DNA of 24,638 nucleotides from Saccoglossus kowalevskii (lineage: Eukaryota > Hemichordata > Enteropneusta > Harrimaniidae): NCBI RefSeq assembly GCF_000003605.2, contig NW_003156733.1, forward strand, positions 71,343 through 95,980, in the 5' to 3' direction. The notes under the pieces were generated by a model, which was not told where the DNA came from, ran no database searches, and saw only the letters and a program-made list of their open reading frames with translations. Shown in pieces: positions 1 to 10,712 of the stretch; the stretch's first letter is position 1, and each line of letters begins with the position of its first letter. The position numbers and the translations under genes are program-made.

Positions 1-1604
1 TAAAAGTGTAGAGGGTTTGTGACTGGCCCGGAAATGTGCATTTTTATAGTGTTAGCTTTGTATGTAACCGGAGGGCTTATAATACCATATACAGTGTATA
101 TTAAACCTGAGTTATAATTTGTGTTTGTTCCTCGCCTTTGGCAAAAAGTAAATAACATTACTATATATGTAGGTTTGAATAAGTCTTTATATCACAAAGC
201 CACGATTATGTTTTTTCCCAAAACAAAAAAGTAGTTTTTTTTTAGTGTCGATTGGTCGAATTGTTTACGCGTCATTGCCATTCATGTGTTGCAGTTGGGA
301 GTACTTGGGAGAAATCGCGCATCCGAGCACATGTACTCCGCCAATTGCTATAAACCACAATTCGATGACAAAGGTCAAATACTGTACCGTTTGCGATTGA
401 TATTACGCAGTGCAGTGTAGATACATTGAAATACAACGCGGGAATTGAGTCCCAAACGACGATAACAACACTCGCTAAAAACGCAAAGGCTCATAGGTAG
501 ACGCTTGTTCGTAAGCAATGACACGCTATGGCCATCTGACGCATGCGCAGGTGACGACTCCCCCGATTTAAACGTCACTCTCGTCGCGATGCGTATTGCT
601 CAATTCCATACTGGGTAGAAAAACAAAACAAGTAAACGACATAGCTGCTTCACAAAATGGCGCCTTGCGTGGCGACTTTTCTACGTCAACACAATTTCGA
701 AATTTGAGAATCTAAAATGGTGATCAAAAATACAGACATTTACAAACCATTGTAGGTTTAGGATAGTACTTCAGACGTTGCTGTAGATCATGCCCGAAGC
801 ACTTCCGTGACGTACCAATTAATGTGGTGTAAGGGGCGCCGTTCACATTGTCATAGAGGAGAGAAATTTGTTTCCACCATATTAGATTTTGCAAAGGATT
901 ATGGGTTTAAAATTGAACCATAGAGGGCGCTTTAATGGGGGGGGGGGGTCTAATATCTTTTCCATACAGTCCTGTGCCATCAACTGTGCGCTTCATCTGT
1001 TTTCAAGCAACATCGTTTTATAAATTGTGATGTTATATTGTTGGACTGTCAAGCAATCTTATTGGGAAGATGGTTTTATAGATTTTTTTTTCACTGTCAA
1101 AAAATACTGGGTGAGGGTTTGTCTGTATTTTAAACGACGAACGACTACATAAACAGAGTTCTCTATCTGGACATTTTTAGATGTAAATGGTATCACGACA
1201 TCGAAGCGCGTACTCTACAGTGCGATTGTCAGACTTTGTTTTGAACACTTTAACTACATTGTATTTGAACTCTTAACACCTTCTCGTGTAGTCAGGAGAG
1301 TACTCATAAATACAAGTGCTCACATCATTAGATCTGTTTTGTGCGAAATATCATATTTATTCTGAAGGGCGGCCACGTGCTATTCAGCACACACTCCTTG
1401 AGGATACGTAGCATCGTGCACAAGACCGCATCCTTCATTCTCCTAACGAATTGGCATCAATACATTAATAACAACTTTACTTTGTGGCGTTGTCTTTGTC
1501 ACTTCGAATATAATTAAATATAAGTAATTAGGACACGAGAAAATAATTGCCTCGACCTACATATGAACCTTATTTAAATCGTGTTTTCTATTTTTTGCTG
1601 ATAG
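1..1604. other. AT-rich stretch without a recognisable gene; promoter-like patch at about 535-665
   Basis: No gene is supported here. A CpG-richer patch contains GCATGCGCAG (541-550), which resembles an NRF1 site, and AAAATGGCG (654-662), which resembles a YY1 site. NRF1 and YY1 sites are often found in TATA-less animal promoters. A 67-codon minus frame (375-578) overlaps the patch but has no recognisable domain. A run of 12 G lies at 937-948 and a CACGTG E-box at 1374-1379. The rest is featureless AT-rich DNA. Confidence 0.3.
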
Positions 1605-1685
1605 TACACGGAATCGATTGAGCGAAAGAACGGTTCTATTCAATTCAACGGATTGAAATCAATTGCACAATCTGGCGTTTCGTAA
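1605..1685 (+). CDS. Candidate terminal coding exon (weak)
   Basis: A good-looking 3' splice acceptor, with a pyrimidine-rich run ending in TGATAG at 1604, is followed by 26 open codons and a TAA stop at 1683-1685. An AATAAA polyadenylation signal lies at 1764-1769, about 80 bases further on. The encoded peptide starts YTESIERKNGSIQ and has no recognisable domain. Acceptor, short frame, stop and AATAAA in this order is what a last exon looks like, but each element is common by chance in AT-rich DNA. No upstream exon with a matching donor was found. Treat this as a hypothesis only. Confidence 0.15.
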   Translation, partial: YTESIERKNGSIQFNGLKSIAQSGVS

Positions 1686-1763
1686 ATTCGCATGCAATGC
1701 ATTTACATTTTAAGTGTGTGACTGTTTCCATGGCGAAAACGGTTATGAAAACTGTTATTTGTC

Positions 1764-1769
1764 AATAAA
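1764..1769 (+). terminator. Possible polyadenylation signal AATAAA
   Basis: The exact hexamer AATAAA lies 79 bases after the stop codon of the candidate exon ending at 1685. It is only meaningful if that exon is real. Confidence 0.15.
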
Positions 1770-3244
1770 CGAGTTATTTCTAACTATCACGCAAAAAAAA
1801 AGTTCAATGACATCGGAACAAAAAGTAGCAGGGTTATCAAATTGCGTTAGACGTGTTTTCTAGTTAGACTTAAATTTTACCGCATAAAGGACGCGCAGAT
1901 AATGAAATCCTAAACGAGAGTGTTATCTATTGTGTGTATCTCTGCCGTAAAACGCATAAAGATCGTCGGCATTAATGCGACAAACTAACATAATGACCTT
2001 TATAATATAACAGTAAGAAATGATGACCATACATTATACATATGTTTTTAATGATGATAGTAATGACATATCCCCCGTTGGATTGGATCCCGGTTTCACG
2101 AAATGGAAACTTGTATAACAGAGGTAAGATGGCGTGTCCGTTTCGCTTGAATGTATAAACGCTTGTCACGCGTGCGCTAATTGGCCACATTGCTATCCGC
2201 ATCTGCGTCAACTATGGCTAGCACTTTGCGCAGTAGTTCCTACAGTAGGTTCTATAAAGCGCGTGAAACTGCAAAGCGACCCACAAAGAAGAGGCATGGC
2301 AGTAAACAACGAAACATAAAATACAGTAATGATAATTTATATAAAGACACTCCGTTATGTTGTATGTATTAAAATGAACAGCTGAATAATAAATGTTAAA
2401 TGCCAACCTACGAAGGGCAGTGTGGTTTTATAACATGCAATGCACGAATCACGTAATCTCATTACCGTTAAGCTAAAGTGCAGCCGGTACTGAATTTCCA
2501 GAACGCTTTCATTTTCTGCTATTCATCAAACATGTTTACTTGTCCGCAGCCGAATAATAAAACCAATATTCCGCTGTGTGGACACCAGGGAGTTAAATAA
2601 CGACTCATTTTATAATTTTCTAGAGCTATTCTTAAAGGTTAATCATTATCAAATCAGCCTCACCGCCGTGCTGCCATTTTGAAATTCTCACTAGTCCGTT
2701 TCGATCTGAATATGTCTCTGTTCAGCTATTAATAATACATCAACCGTTTTTTTCTCTGAGATGTAATGATTATTTTCCATGCACAGTCACTCGTCGATTT
2801 GCTGAGGGTAGCGTCGATCCAACAAAACGGGCGCGTGTGTTTGCATGGGAAACGCGTATTTTGTCTTGATGTTAAGGCACATATGTTGGGTCACGCCATA
2901 AATGGTAAAGCGAGATGTGTAATAAATAGCATCTCCCATGTAGACCATTCAGATATTCCGTATATTGATTTTCTTATTTTATTAGGGATGAATTTCAATC
3001 AAAATAACTCACACACCCACAAAACACATTGTTTGGTGGTGATGCTGTGTATTCTTTTCATATGTGACGTTGACTTTTAGAAAATCTCTACGTCATCGTA
3101 AACTAAAATAGTAGTTTCACCCCCCAGGTTATAATGGTCGACCCCTAAATGCAAATAACAGATATCCACGTAACGTTTTTCGCCGCTAGGTATGATAACA
3201 TTGAACGGGTTTAGCTTTTAGTAGTGGATGTATTGCCCCTCCAG

Positions 3245-3285
3245 CACGTGGTCGTGATAACAGAATGGTCTCTCATAACCACGTG
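3245..3285. promoter_or_regulatory. Two inverted E-boxes (CACGTGGT ... ACCACGTG)
   Basis: CACGTGGT at 3245-3252 and its exact reverse complement ACCACGTG at 3278-3285 enclose 25 bases. CACGTG is the canonical site for bHLH factors such as USF, MYC/MAX and CLOCK/BMAL. The arrangement is visible in the sequence; regulatory use is inference. Confidence 0.25.
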
Positions 3286-4554
3286 ATGTCGTCGACGTGA
3301 AATCGTACACTTGCTTGAAATCAATTCCCGAGAAATTAATTTACATGTCATTCTGTTACATAATGTCATCAACTAAAGCTGCTGTGATGTGTGAATAAAA
3401 ATCCATGTATCAACACGTTTGAGTGGATCCAACAATTTTAGCCCAACTTCATATTTTTCAATCTATGGTAGTTAGGATCGGATACAACAATATGTTGTTA
3501 TATATTAATTATTTGTTTTCAATCCGATCGTGTTGTCATCATCTTAAGTTAGTGAGAAGAAAACTTTATATTTTATTTGTTTAAATATTGTTTTAAACAC
3601 ATGGAAAAGATTTGTTAAAATTATAACTAAAATATGAATTTCGCCGGGATGCTACTCAAATAGATGCTTGAAAAAAATAAACAAACTAGCACTGCTATGT
3701 TTTTGCATAGACTTAAAGGGAAACCGATACTATAAATAAGGGTCAAGATGGACACCGTAATAGTATGCTAATCCGAACCAAGCTGCTAACATCGTGGCGG
3801 GAGCTCCGTGAAATATGCCATTTACGATGTTTGGAGATCAAGCTGTGGTTCCAAATACATATCCACGGGGGCAATAGGTCTATGATTTTTGCATAACGTT
3901 TGTTGTTCGAGAGTCTTACATGAAGTGCACAGTGGATTGTTTATTGTGTATTACCATATGCACATGAACTATAGGTTATTTGTAAACAGTCAGTAAATAC
4001 TGCGGTACAGTGATGTTTGAGAATGGCCTAAACCTTGATATGGTATAATTACATACCAATGAATGTTAACATACCACAATGTTTCCCCACATTTGCATCA
4101 TTTTTATGAAATTATTATCTTAATAAAATTATTTATATGTCCCATAGTAGCACAACAAATCGTACCATTTAATATAATTATTTTGTGTAATAATAGTGTA
4201 GTAGACGCTACATTTTTCCTACTTTTTCCTTATCTTTGAATAATGAACATAACTACTTCACTGGGATCATGCGATACGTTTCAAATTTAAATAGACGATT
4301 CAAAAGACAATGAAAGATATACGACGTTTTGTATGGAATAATGGTTAATCAAACGTATTGACTAGTCGTGAATTACTGCGCTGGAAAACAGTTCTTTGCA
4401 AACGTTTAAAAACGGGCACTTAAAACAGTCGGAACATATTCACATGGACTTAGTAACAAACACTCAGTATATCCCGTAAATTTAAGGCGACATACTGCAG
4501 TGTTTTCTGTAAATCACGGGTTTAGTCATTTTCACAAGGTCCAACAATTAGACT

Positions 4555-4564
4555 GTCACGTGAC
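4555..4564. promoter_or_regulatory. Perfect palindrome GTCACGTGAC (CLEAR/USF-type site)
   Basis: This 10-bp palindrome matches the vertebrate CLEAR element bound by TFEB/MITF factors, and also USF sites. No gene is visible next to it, so function is unsupported. Confidence 0.2.
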
Positions 4565-5427
4565 ACATTTGTATTGATAAAACAATATGTTCAAATTTCC
4601 TGAGATTTTCAAACAGTATAGCGGTAAATGTAGGTTTTGAATGAGACAGCAGACAGATAATTCTTTATTCAAAAATTTCATCACATCCTTCCTTTATATG
4701 AACACAACCGAAAAAATACAACGAATATGTAAAATATGGCTGTGGAAACCATTCAAATATTTGGATTTAATTTGAAAAAAAAGTAGGCCACATTCGATCA
4801 GAATACAATACATTATCAATTGCACATATCCCTCATTTTACTCTGTATGTAAACATGCCTTGACCTGAATTGACATTTGCATGACAGAAATATATGACCA
4901 GATCTATAAGCGAATTAATGCGCGTATGTATAACACCATGCATTGTATTGGCCCTGTACAGATTTGAAAGAAGTTGTACGATATACAACCAGACATACCA
5001 GTACTGAAACCGCTTACCTGACAGAACACGTACACATATTGGGTCGTAAATTGATGTGCGCAGAAAACCTACGTGTTCATAATCAAGTAACTACAGATCT
5101 GACTTACCGATAATGTGATTATTTGCAATTATTTATTGCAACATAAATTCAATTTCCGATTTCAGAAAGCCAGGATAGCGCCTCTTTTATAGCTGACATC
5201 TATTACCGTATTTTCATCCGGCGAAATATTTATTCCGCCACAACCAACACGTACTATGAATACAGGACACGTATTTGGAATTTAAAATATGAATATTCAT
5301 GAACATCGCGAACAAATTTAACCAATCAGCATTAGTTTCACAGAAAGAGTGGACGGATTGTCTACCATCTGAAAGGAGTTTGTCGATTTGTCATCTATTT
5401 TGTGGTACTTTAAAATTACTAATTTTT

Positions 5428-5593
5428 ACTGGGTTTAATTTTCACTGATTTAGCATTTCAGGCACATTTAGTTGGTTTAAAATTCACGGTTTTATCATTT
5501 AGATAATGTGTTCTATGCTCAATTTGACATATTTACTGGGTTTTAATTTAGCGCATTTTCCAGTTAGTAAAATAAGCAAAATTAAAACCCAGT
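5428..5593. repeat. Degenerate ACTGGGTTTTAATTT repeat ending in an imperfect palindrome
   Basis: Three related copies of a motif like ACTGGGTTTAATTTT, each followed by a GATTT/CATTT tail, start near 5428, 5471 and 5535. The last copy pairs with an exact 15-bp reverse complement: ACTGGGTTTTAATTT at 5535-5549 and AAATTAAAACCCAGT at 5579-5593. The spacer continues the pairing imperfectly (TTAGCGCATTTT against the AAAATAAGCAA side). It looks like the remains of an interspersed repeat, and the copies are too diverged to define a unit with certainty. Confidence 0.5.
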
Positions 5594-6142
5594 TAATAAT
5601 TAACCCTTTTACAGTAGCTCATTTGGAGCCGCAAAGAGGCCATGGTTTACGGCAATGCTGTGTTTAGTGTTACAGAGTTATTTACTTAATAATATTATAA
5701 TAATATATAGTAAAACATAAAAATAAAGCATTTTAGTCACATTTTATAAAAAAGAAAAACGCACAACGCTTTCAATTAACGTTTTTCACCATTTAATACA
5801 AACAATTTTATTGAATTTGGCGATATGATCATAATGTTCACAAAACCAATCTAAACATATGTTACCAAACCTCCCTGATAATTATATTTGTTATGCTATT
5901 TACTGGTTACTATGGTAAACATTATTTACTATATCTCAAAATCCTGTTAGTTATGGCAAGTCATATGTAGTTATGATTGTCGCGAGTTACCCGGATATTT
6001 TGATGATACAAAATGTTTTTACATCTATGATCTCTATGGAAATTGTATTCGGGATTTTCTTCCACTGGGAAACAAATCCGAAAGTTGATGACACGTGTCC
6101 AAATCAATACTTTTTTAGCACTTTGAAACCACAAAATATATA
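5594..6142. other. AT-rich stretch, nothing recognisable
   Basis: No gene or convincing repeat is seen. One degenerate X-box-like sequence, GTTACTATGGTAAA, lies at 5906-5919, and the palindrome GACACGTGTC lies at 6090-6099 just before the MITE. Confidence 0.3.
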
Positions 6143-6353
6143 CAAATGGCCGCCGAGTTCTCGCTAAGAGCGATATAGTCACGAGACTTGGTTTAGTGCC
6201 TCGGATAGTGTTCTATTCTCTCCCGTCATCGCGTCAACTGTTACCATGTTATTTTGAACAGTTAACGCGATAACGAGTGGGAATAAAATAGAGACACAAA
6301 AACAAGTCTCGTTGCTCTCGCGACCTCAATGAGATCATCTCGGCGGCCATTTG
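6143..6353. mobile_element. Foldback MITE, 211 bp, copy 1 (intact termini)
   Basis: The ends are an exact 15-bp inverted repeat: CAAATGGCCGCCGAG at 6143-6157 and its reverse complement at 6339-6353. The pairing continues imperfectly through most of the element: CACGAGACTTGGTTT on the left against AACAAGTCTCGTTG on the right, then GCGTCAACTGTT against AACAGTTAACGC near the middle. Only a short apex around 6240-6253 is unpaired. There is no transposase reading frame. This is the architecture of a non-autonomous miniature inverted-repeat (foldback) element. No clear target-site duplication was found, so the superfamily cannot be assigned. A related, more decayed copy lies near 19826-20028. Confidence 0.85.
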
Positions 6354-6810
6354 CGTTTAATAGTGTACCCTACCGTGCACATTAGGCCTGATTCGGATGT
6401 CGTGATCAGCCAGTAAGGCAGCCAATAACTCTGTGTGATCGATCTTCGTGCTTTCTTCTACGCTGTTGTAACTGTAATGAAGACATAGAAAAGCGAACAA
6501 TGAGCAATGATGAAGCGGAGAAACCATGTTATCGTAACTGCGTACGTATAATCAAATAAAAAAAGGAAATGTTCTGTTTTTTTATATATCGTGGTAGCTG
6601 GTGAAACTTAACGAGGTTTACTGGGAGAAAATCCATTTACAGAAATTACGCTTTCCAGCTGATCGCATAATCTATTGTTGTCGTTCACAAACATACGCTT
6701 AATTATCAGTTTTAGATTGAGAAACTACGTCGCTACGTTGTCAGATCTATACCAGATGGTTTCTCTCGGTATAATTAGTATTCGTAGTAGATCGTACCTG
6801 AATGTACATA

Positions 6811-6820
6811 CTGACGTCAG
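6811..6820. promoter_or_regulatory. Full CRE palindrome CTGACGTCAG
   Basis: The sequence contains the exact 8-bp cAMP-response element TGACGTCA (6812-6819), the site of CREB/ATF bZIP factors. No adjacent gene start is recognisable. Confidence 0.25.
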
Positions 6821-7174
6821 AAATATGGCAAAAAGACAATTCTGTATGAAAACAATATGTATGGATTTAAAGAAAGATGAAAATGCCAATTATAAACGTA
6901 CACTCCCGCAAGGTCCCAGAAATCAATTATTTGATTTAGTAATTGATATGATTAATATAACGCAGTAAATTACCCGTAGCCCAGTTGTGTGAAATCCGAC
7001 ACTTACGTGTGATCTACTTACATTTTACTTCAGTGCAATATTGTGTTGTGAATTTGTTCTAATACTAATGAAAAAGGATTACCCAGTTTAAAATCCGAGA
7101 AGGGGGGGGGGGGGCTGGAGATTTTTACACATATTTAATTTATTTCTATAATCTTTACGGTAATTTTATAACCA

Positions 7175-7240
7175 AAGCGCCACGTACATCACATCGTTTC
7201 ATGTTCGATATGAGTCACATGCAACGTATACAACGTACGT
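7175..7240. repeat. Dispersed repeat fragment, copy 1
   Basis: The segment around GTTCGATATGAGTCACATG (starts 7203) aligns with about 9659-9718, where the matching stretch reads GTTCGATATGGGTCCCATG. Both continue as GCAACGTATACAACGTAC versus GCGACGTATGCAACATAC. Similarity extends roughly 25 bases upstream (AGCGCCAC... versus AGAGCGTCAC...). The orientation is the same and the copies are about 2.5 kb apart. Confidence 0.55.
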
Positions 7241-9658
7241 AATGATGCATATTAATTATTTACACAAAATTCGATCATGGTGCTGTGCAACGACTATGAT
7301 GTTTTAACATCGTATTATGCATTTTTTTCTCACCTTCACAACATCCTTCATCCCGAATTTTTATTTGCCCCCCCCAAAAAATGCCAGTACGTACAGATAG
7401 ATAACTAACGACCCTAAGAGCAAAAATTGAAAACGATTCTTCTATAATTTGAATTTACATAAACGCAATTGAATGTGATTTGTGTGATTTTCTTACGGAA
7501 TAATATTGTAAAAAAAAAAAAAAATACTGTCATAGACATACCATTGAAATAAAAAAATAAATAAAATAATTGCGAGTCAAACGTTAGGTTTGCAACTCCC
7601 AAATATGGGGTATGAAATAAACGCGCCTATTTGTCAATATATACCCAATGATTATGAGGTTATTACGAGGATACCTCACAGTATGTACGAAGACTGTACA
7701 GCGGGAGTATCGAACGACGCGCAGCTTATTATTATACATCTTTTTTTTCGAAGGATACGTCAGGGGAATGCCGAAATCCAAAATGTTTAGAACAGAATCA
7801 GCGAACTTCTTTGTGTGGAGTCCGGTTAAACCCTGGGGCAGCCATGTTTGTTTTTATTATTAGAGGACGCTCCGCGCGTAATCATTCCATATTTGGAATT
7901 CGCATTTCCTAATACGATAGGATGAAAATACCCCGTAAAATTACTTCACGCTGTAACTTATGGCGTTACTGTGACAGATGTATAATAGTATCATATATAC
8001 AGTCTTTTGCTGCAGCCATTGTACTACAGCGTTTCGTGACAACAACGCAAGAGAAACGAACGAACTACTAACGATGACACTATCATTCTCGACAGAGCTG
8101 AGCATAATTAACTGGCTAAATAAGCGTATACTAAGTTTGATCTTTCAGTCATCACCGCTCCCGGGAGCATATAGTAAATTGATTGGTATCTTATTCCATG
8201 ATATCGATCGTCGGGGTCCTTATTAACTAATGAGGTATGCGGATCTCACGAAGGCTAACATGGAGGCTCGCTTCAATAAAGTTGGTTGTGAGGCATTCTA
8301 ACATTGAACAGAGGTGGGTGGATCTGGACAACTGTCAGAGATACTTAAACATGAAAACGTAACCTTGAATAACTAGAGTTTTTTTCACTTTTTGTGGGTG
8401 TTTCAGCAGAAGAACACATGTTTTACCCCATGTCACGTGCCTACTTACATATGACTGTAACCAATTAGCCCGCTCTGTTAATCATATGGTGTATAATCAC
8501 ACACTCAATTACTAACATTGCGGTGAAAGTTATTGGAAACTTATTTAGTGATCTGAGACCTGGCTTGCAGTATGAAATCTCCCATGTTTCCATTTTCTGC
8601 TAGAAGTAGAAAATACGCGGCAGTAGAACTTATCTATATTCCATCGGAATTACTGGAACGTTACAGACATATTTGCCGGATCTGAATTAAAATATCAAAA
8701 TTCAATTAACTGCGCATGCTCTGTGAAAATTAATCCAACCGGAGGCACGCATATTGATATTTATACGCAAAATAGAAATAACCTCATCACAAACGAAATG
8801 TGCTTTTACCTATCAAGTACTGTTCCATACTCTTCCGTTATCGAACCCACCGTTGATACCATATCACGCGATCACAGGCAAGAATGGAACAGTATCGTGA
8901 CTCTCTCGCTCTCAATGGGACCTCGGCGTTCATTTCCGAATAAAATTAATTGACACAATTCCCGAGACGCGTAATTCATCAAAATTAAATTTCTATTCCC
9001 TACACGTAGTCTAGAACATATTTGTTTTCAAGCACATTATGAATATTTGTAATTGGTATCACGTGTGTATCGGATATTTCGATAAAGCGGGCATGTTCGT
9101 ATGATTACAAATATGAATTATCACGACTTGATCCCGACACAGAACAACGTGGATAATCATAAAACATCTATCCTTGAATCTAGTTTTACTAGTCGACTGG
9201 TAATATGAATCAACAAATCACTTCTTATTAAATTGATGGATTATGTCTCTTCTGAAAATATACACTGAGACCGTGATTGATTATCGCCCATACCCAATAA
9301 ATAAACTGATGATACATCGCGATAACTATCTCCTGAATTATCCCAGTATTCAGATTTCATAGCGAATATGGAGGTCGTAAATACGTCGTATGTACATGTT
9401 GAGTTATAGTTACTAGCCAGAAAAAAGTATGTCTGCGGACACACGAGACAAATTACTGATCCGTCGGCATATCTAATGGTGATATGCTGTTACAACTCTC
9501 TGTCATAAATTACGGTATTTTTTTTACTGCGCTGTAAATTGTTAGATCACTGTGTTATTATGGGTATTAAATAACTTATACAATTAGCGTCCATATGACG
9601 TCTGGGTCAAACCGAACACAGATTAGGACAACCTTCACGTTAATTGTAGCATAATCGT

Positions 9659-9718
9659 TAGAGCGTCACATTCGTTATAGTGTTCGATATGGGTCCCATG
9701 CGACGTATGCAACATACA
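9659..9718. repeat. Dispersed repeat fragment, copy 2
   Basis: This is the partner of the fragment at about 7175-7240, in the same orientation. The shared core starts at 9682. No terminal repeats or coding capacity are visible, so the element class is unknown. Confidence 0.55.
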
Positions 9719-10640
9719 CGACAACAACTATAATGTAACTAGGAAACCCGCATATTTCGAAACAAGAACAATATTATTGTTTAACAGCCACAATCATCAT
9801 TAACTTCGAATTTCATTCGACGTGCACAGGCGAGTAATGTACATCTGTTTGTTTACACTTAATTCGAACGCCCTGTCTGACTACCATAATGCATTGCTCG
9901 TAACACAAACTAAGTAACACGTAAATGTTGCAACGAAAACTGCTTAGTCGTCAAAAAGCTTACAGACGTCGCATTTATGTTGCAAATTATAATGTATATT
10001 GTTATTGTTAATATTTTAATTTGCATGACAAGTTACTTTCAGGCAGTGTTACACTGCAGACAACTTGAAATGTCGAGCACCCCGGTTTTTACGTCACCGA
10101 GTGCGTGACGGTGAAAACAAACGGAGGTCAGACATTCGTGACCATGAGACATTCAAACATGTGCGGATAATTTACAATGGAAAGTGGCAAAACAAAACAA
10201 AAAACAACAACAACAAAACATTACAACAAAACATTGGATGATTTATTTCGTAACATACGGCAACAATAACGTACCCTGACACAGAAATACATTTGTTTCA
10301 GTTTGAATTGAAAACGTCAATACTCGTCGAAATATTATAATTGTAATTAAATTATAGCGTAAGAAGCAATTGACTGTTCACTATTAAGTGTGATTTTGAC
10401 AATTCGTGAAAGTTTTTGGTAATTGCTAACACTCAGTTAATATATTATTTATTGCCATGCAAGATCATATGCAAACATACAGTGAGTAACCATATACGTG
10501 GCATCACTCTATTATGAAGAAACAATCTGATTATGATTCAGACTGATTTATAAGATATACTGCAGGTGAAACACGATGTGATCAATCTATTCAAATCACT
10601 TGTCATCATTCCATGTTTACCATGACGTTTGTATATTTTT

Positions 10641-10712
10641 CTTTTACTGATTTGTCTATGTACGCAATGTTCCTGTTGCATGTTCGTCAGTTATTTGCTC
10701 TGTGTTCTTAGA
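10641..10712. repeat. Dispersed repeat family B, copy 1 (short)
   Basis: It begins TTACTGATTTGTCTATG and contains TTCGTCAGTTATTTG and CTCTGTGTTCTTAGATTTG. It aligns with the start of copy 2 (13107-13235) and with the TTATTTTGTTTTGTG blocks of copy 3 (about 19020-19140). Divergence is high, so the boundaries are approximate. Confidence 0.35.

Larger units (their letters stand above)
1770..5427. other. AT-rich stretch, no gene seen
   Basis: No coding region is supported; the 104-codon plus frame at 2766-3080 is within chance length. GAGGTAAGA near 2119-2127 matches a 5' splice donor but has no convincing exon. Visible sites are two inverted CACGTG boxes (3245-3285), an inverted repeat around 3476-3529, and the 10-bp palindrome GTCACGTGAC at 4555-4564. 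A TTTCAG acceptor at 5160-5165 leads into about 40 open codons without any known motif. Confidence 0.3.
6354..10640. other. Long stretch without a supported gene; dispersed-repeat fragments and isolated motifs
   Basis: Open frames here are within chance length and lack known domains (for example 97 codons at 6675-6968, 82 at 7978-8226 and 76 at 8723-8953). Visible items are a consensus CRE (6812-6819), a 13-G run (7102-7114), an A-rich run near 7510, a dispersed repeat pair (about 7175-7240 and 9659-9718), an 11-bp inverted repeat (8818-8894), and E-boxes at 8434 and 9060. A CpG-richer frame open from 10029 to 10226 follows a TTTCAG at about 10040. Confidence 0.3.

Noticed and set aside
2119-2372. 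GAG/GTAAGA donor and downstream basic frames (2134-2372), as a small gene
   Set aside because: The possible exon before the donor would code only seven residues and the downstream acceptor/donor pair is weak.
2766-3080. 104-codon plus frame as a gene
   Set aside because: Length is within chance, with no domain, splice context or composition shift.
6675-6968. 97-codon plus frame ending near a CAG/TAAATT
   Set aside because: The start is a TTG, and the C-terminal part reads plausibly but matches no family. Several frames of this length are expected by chance.
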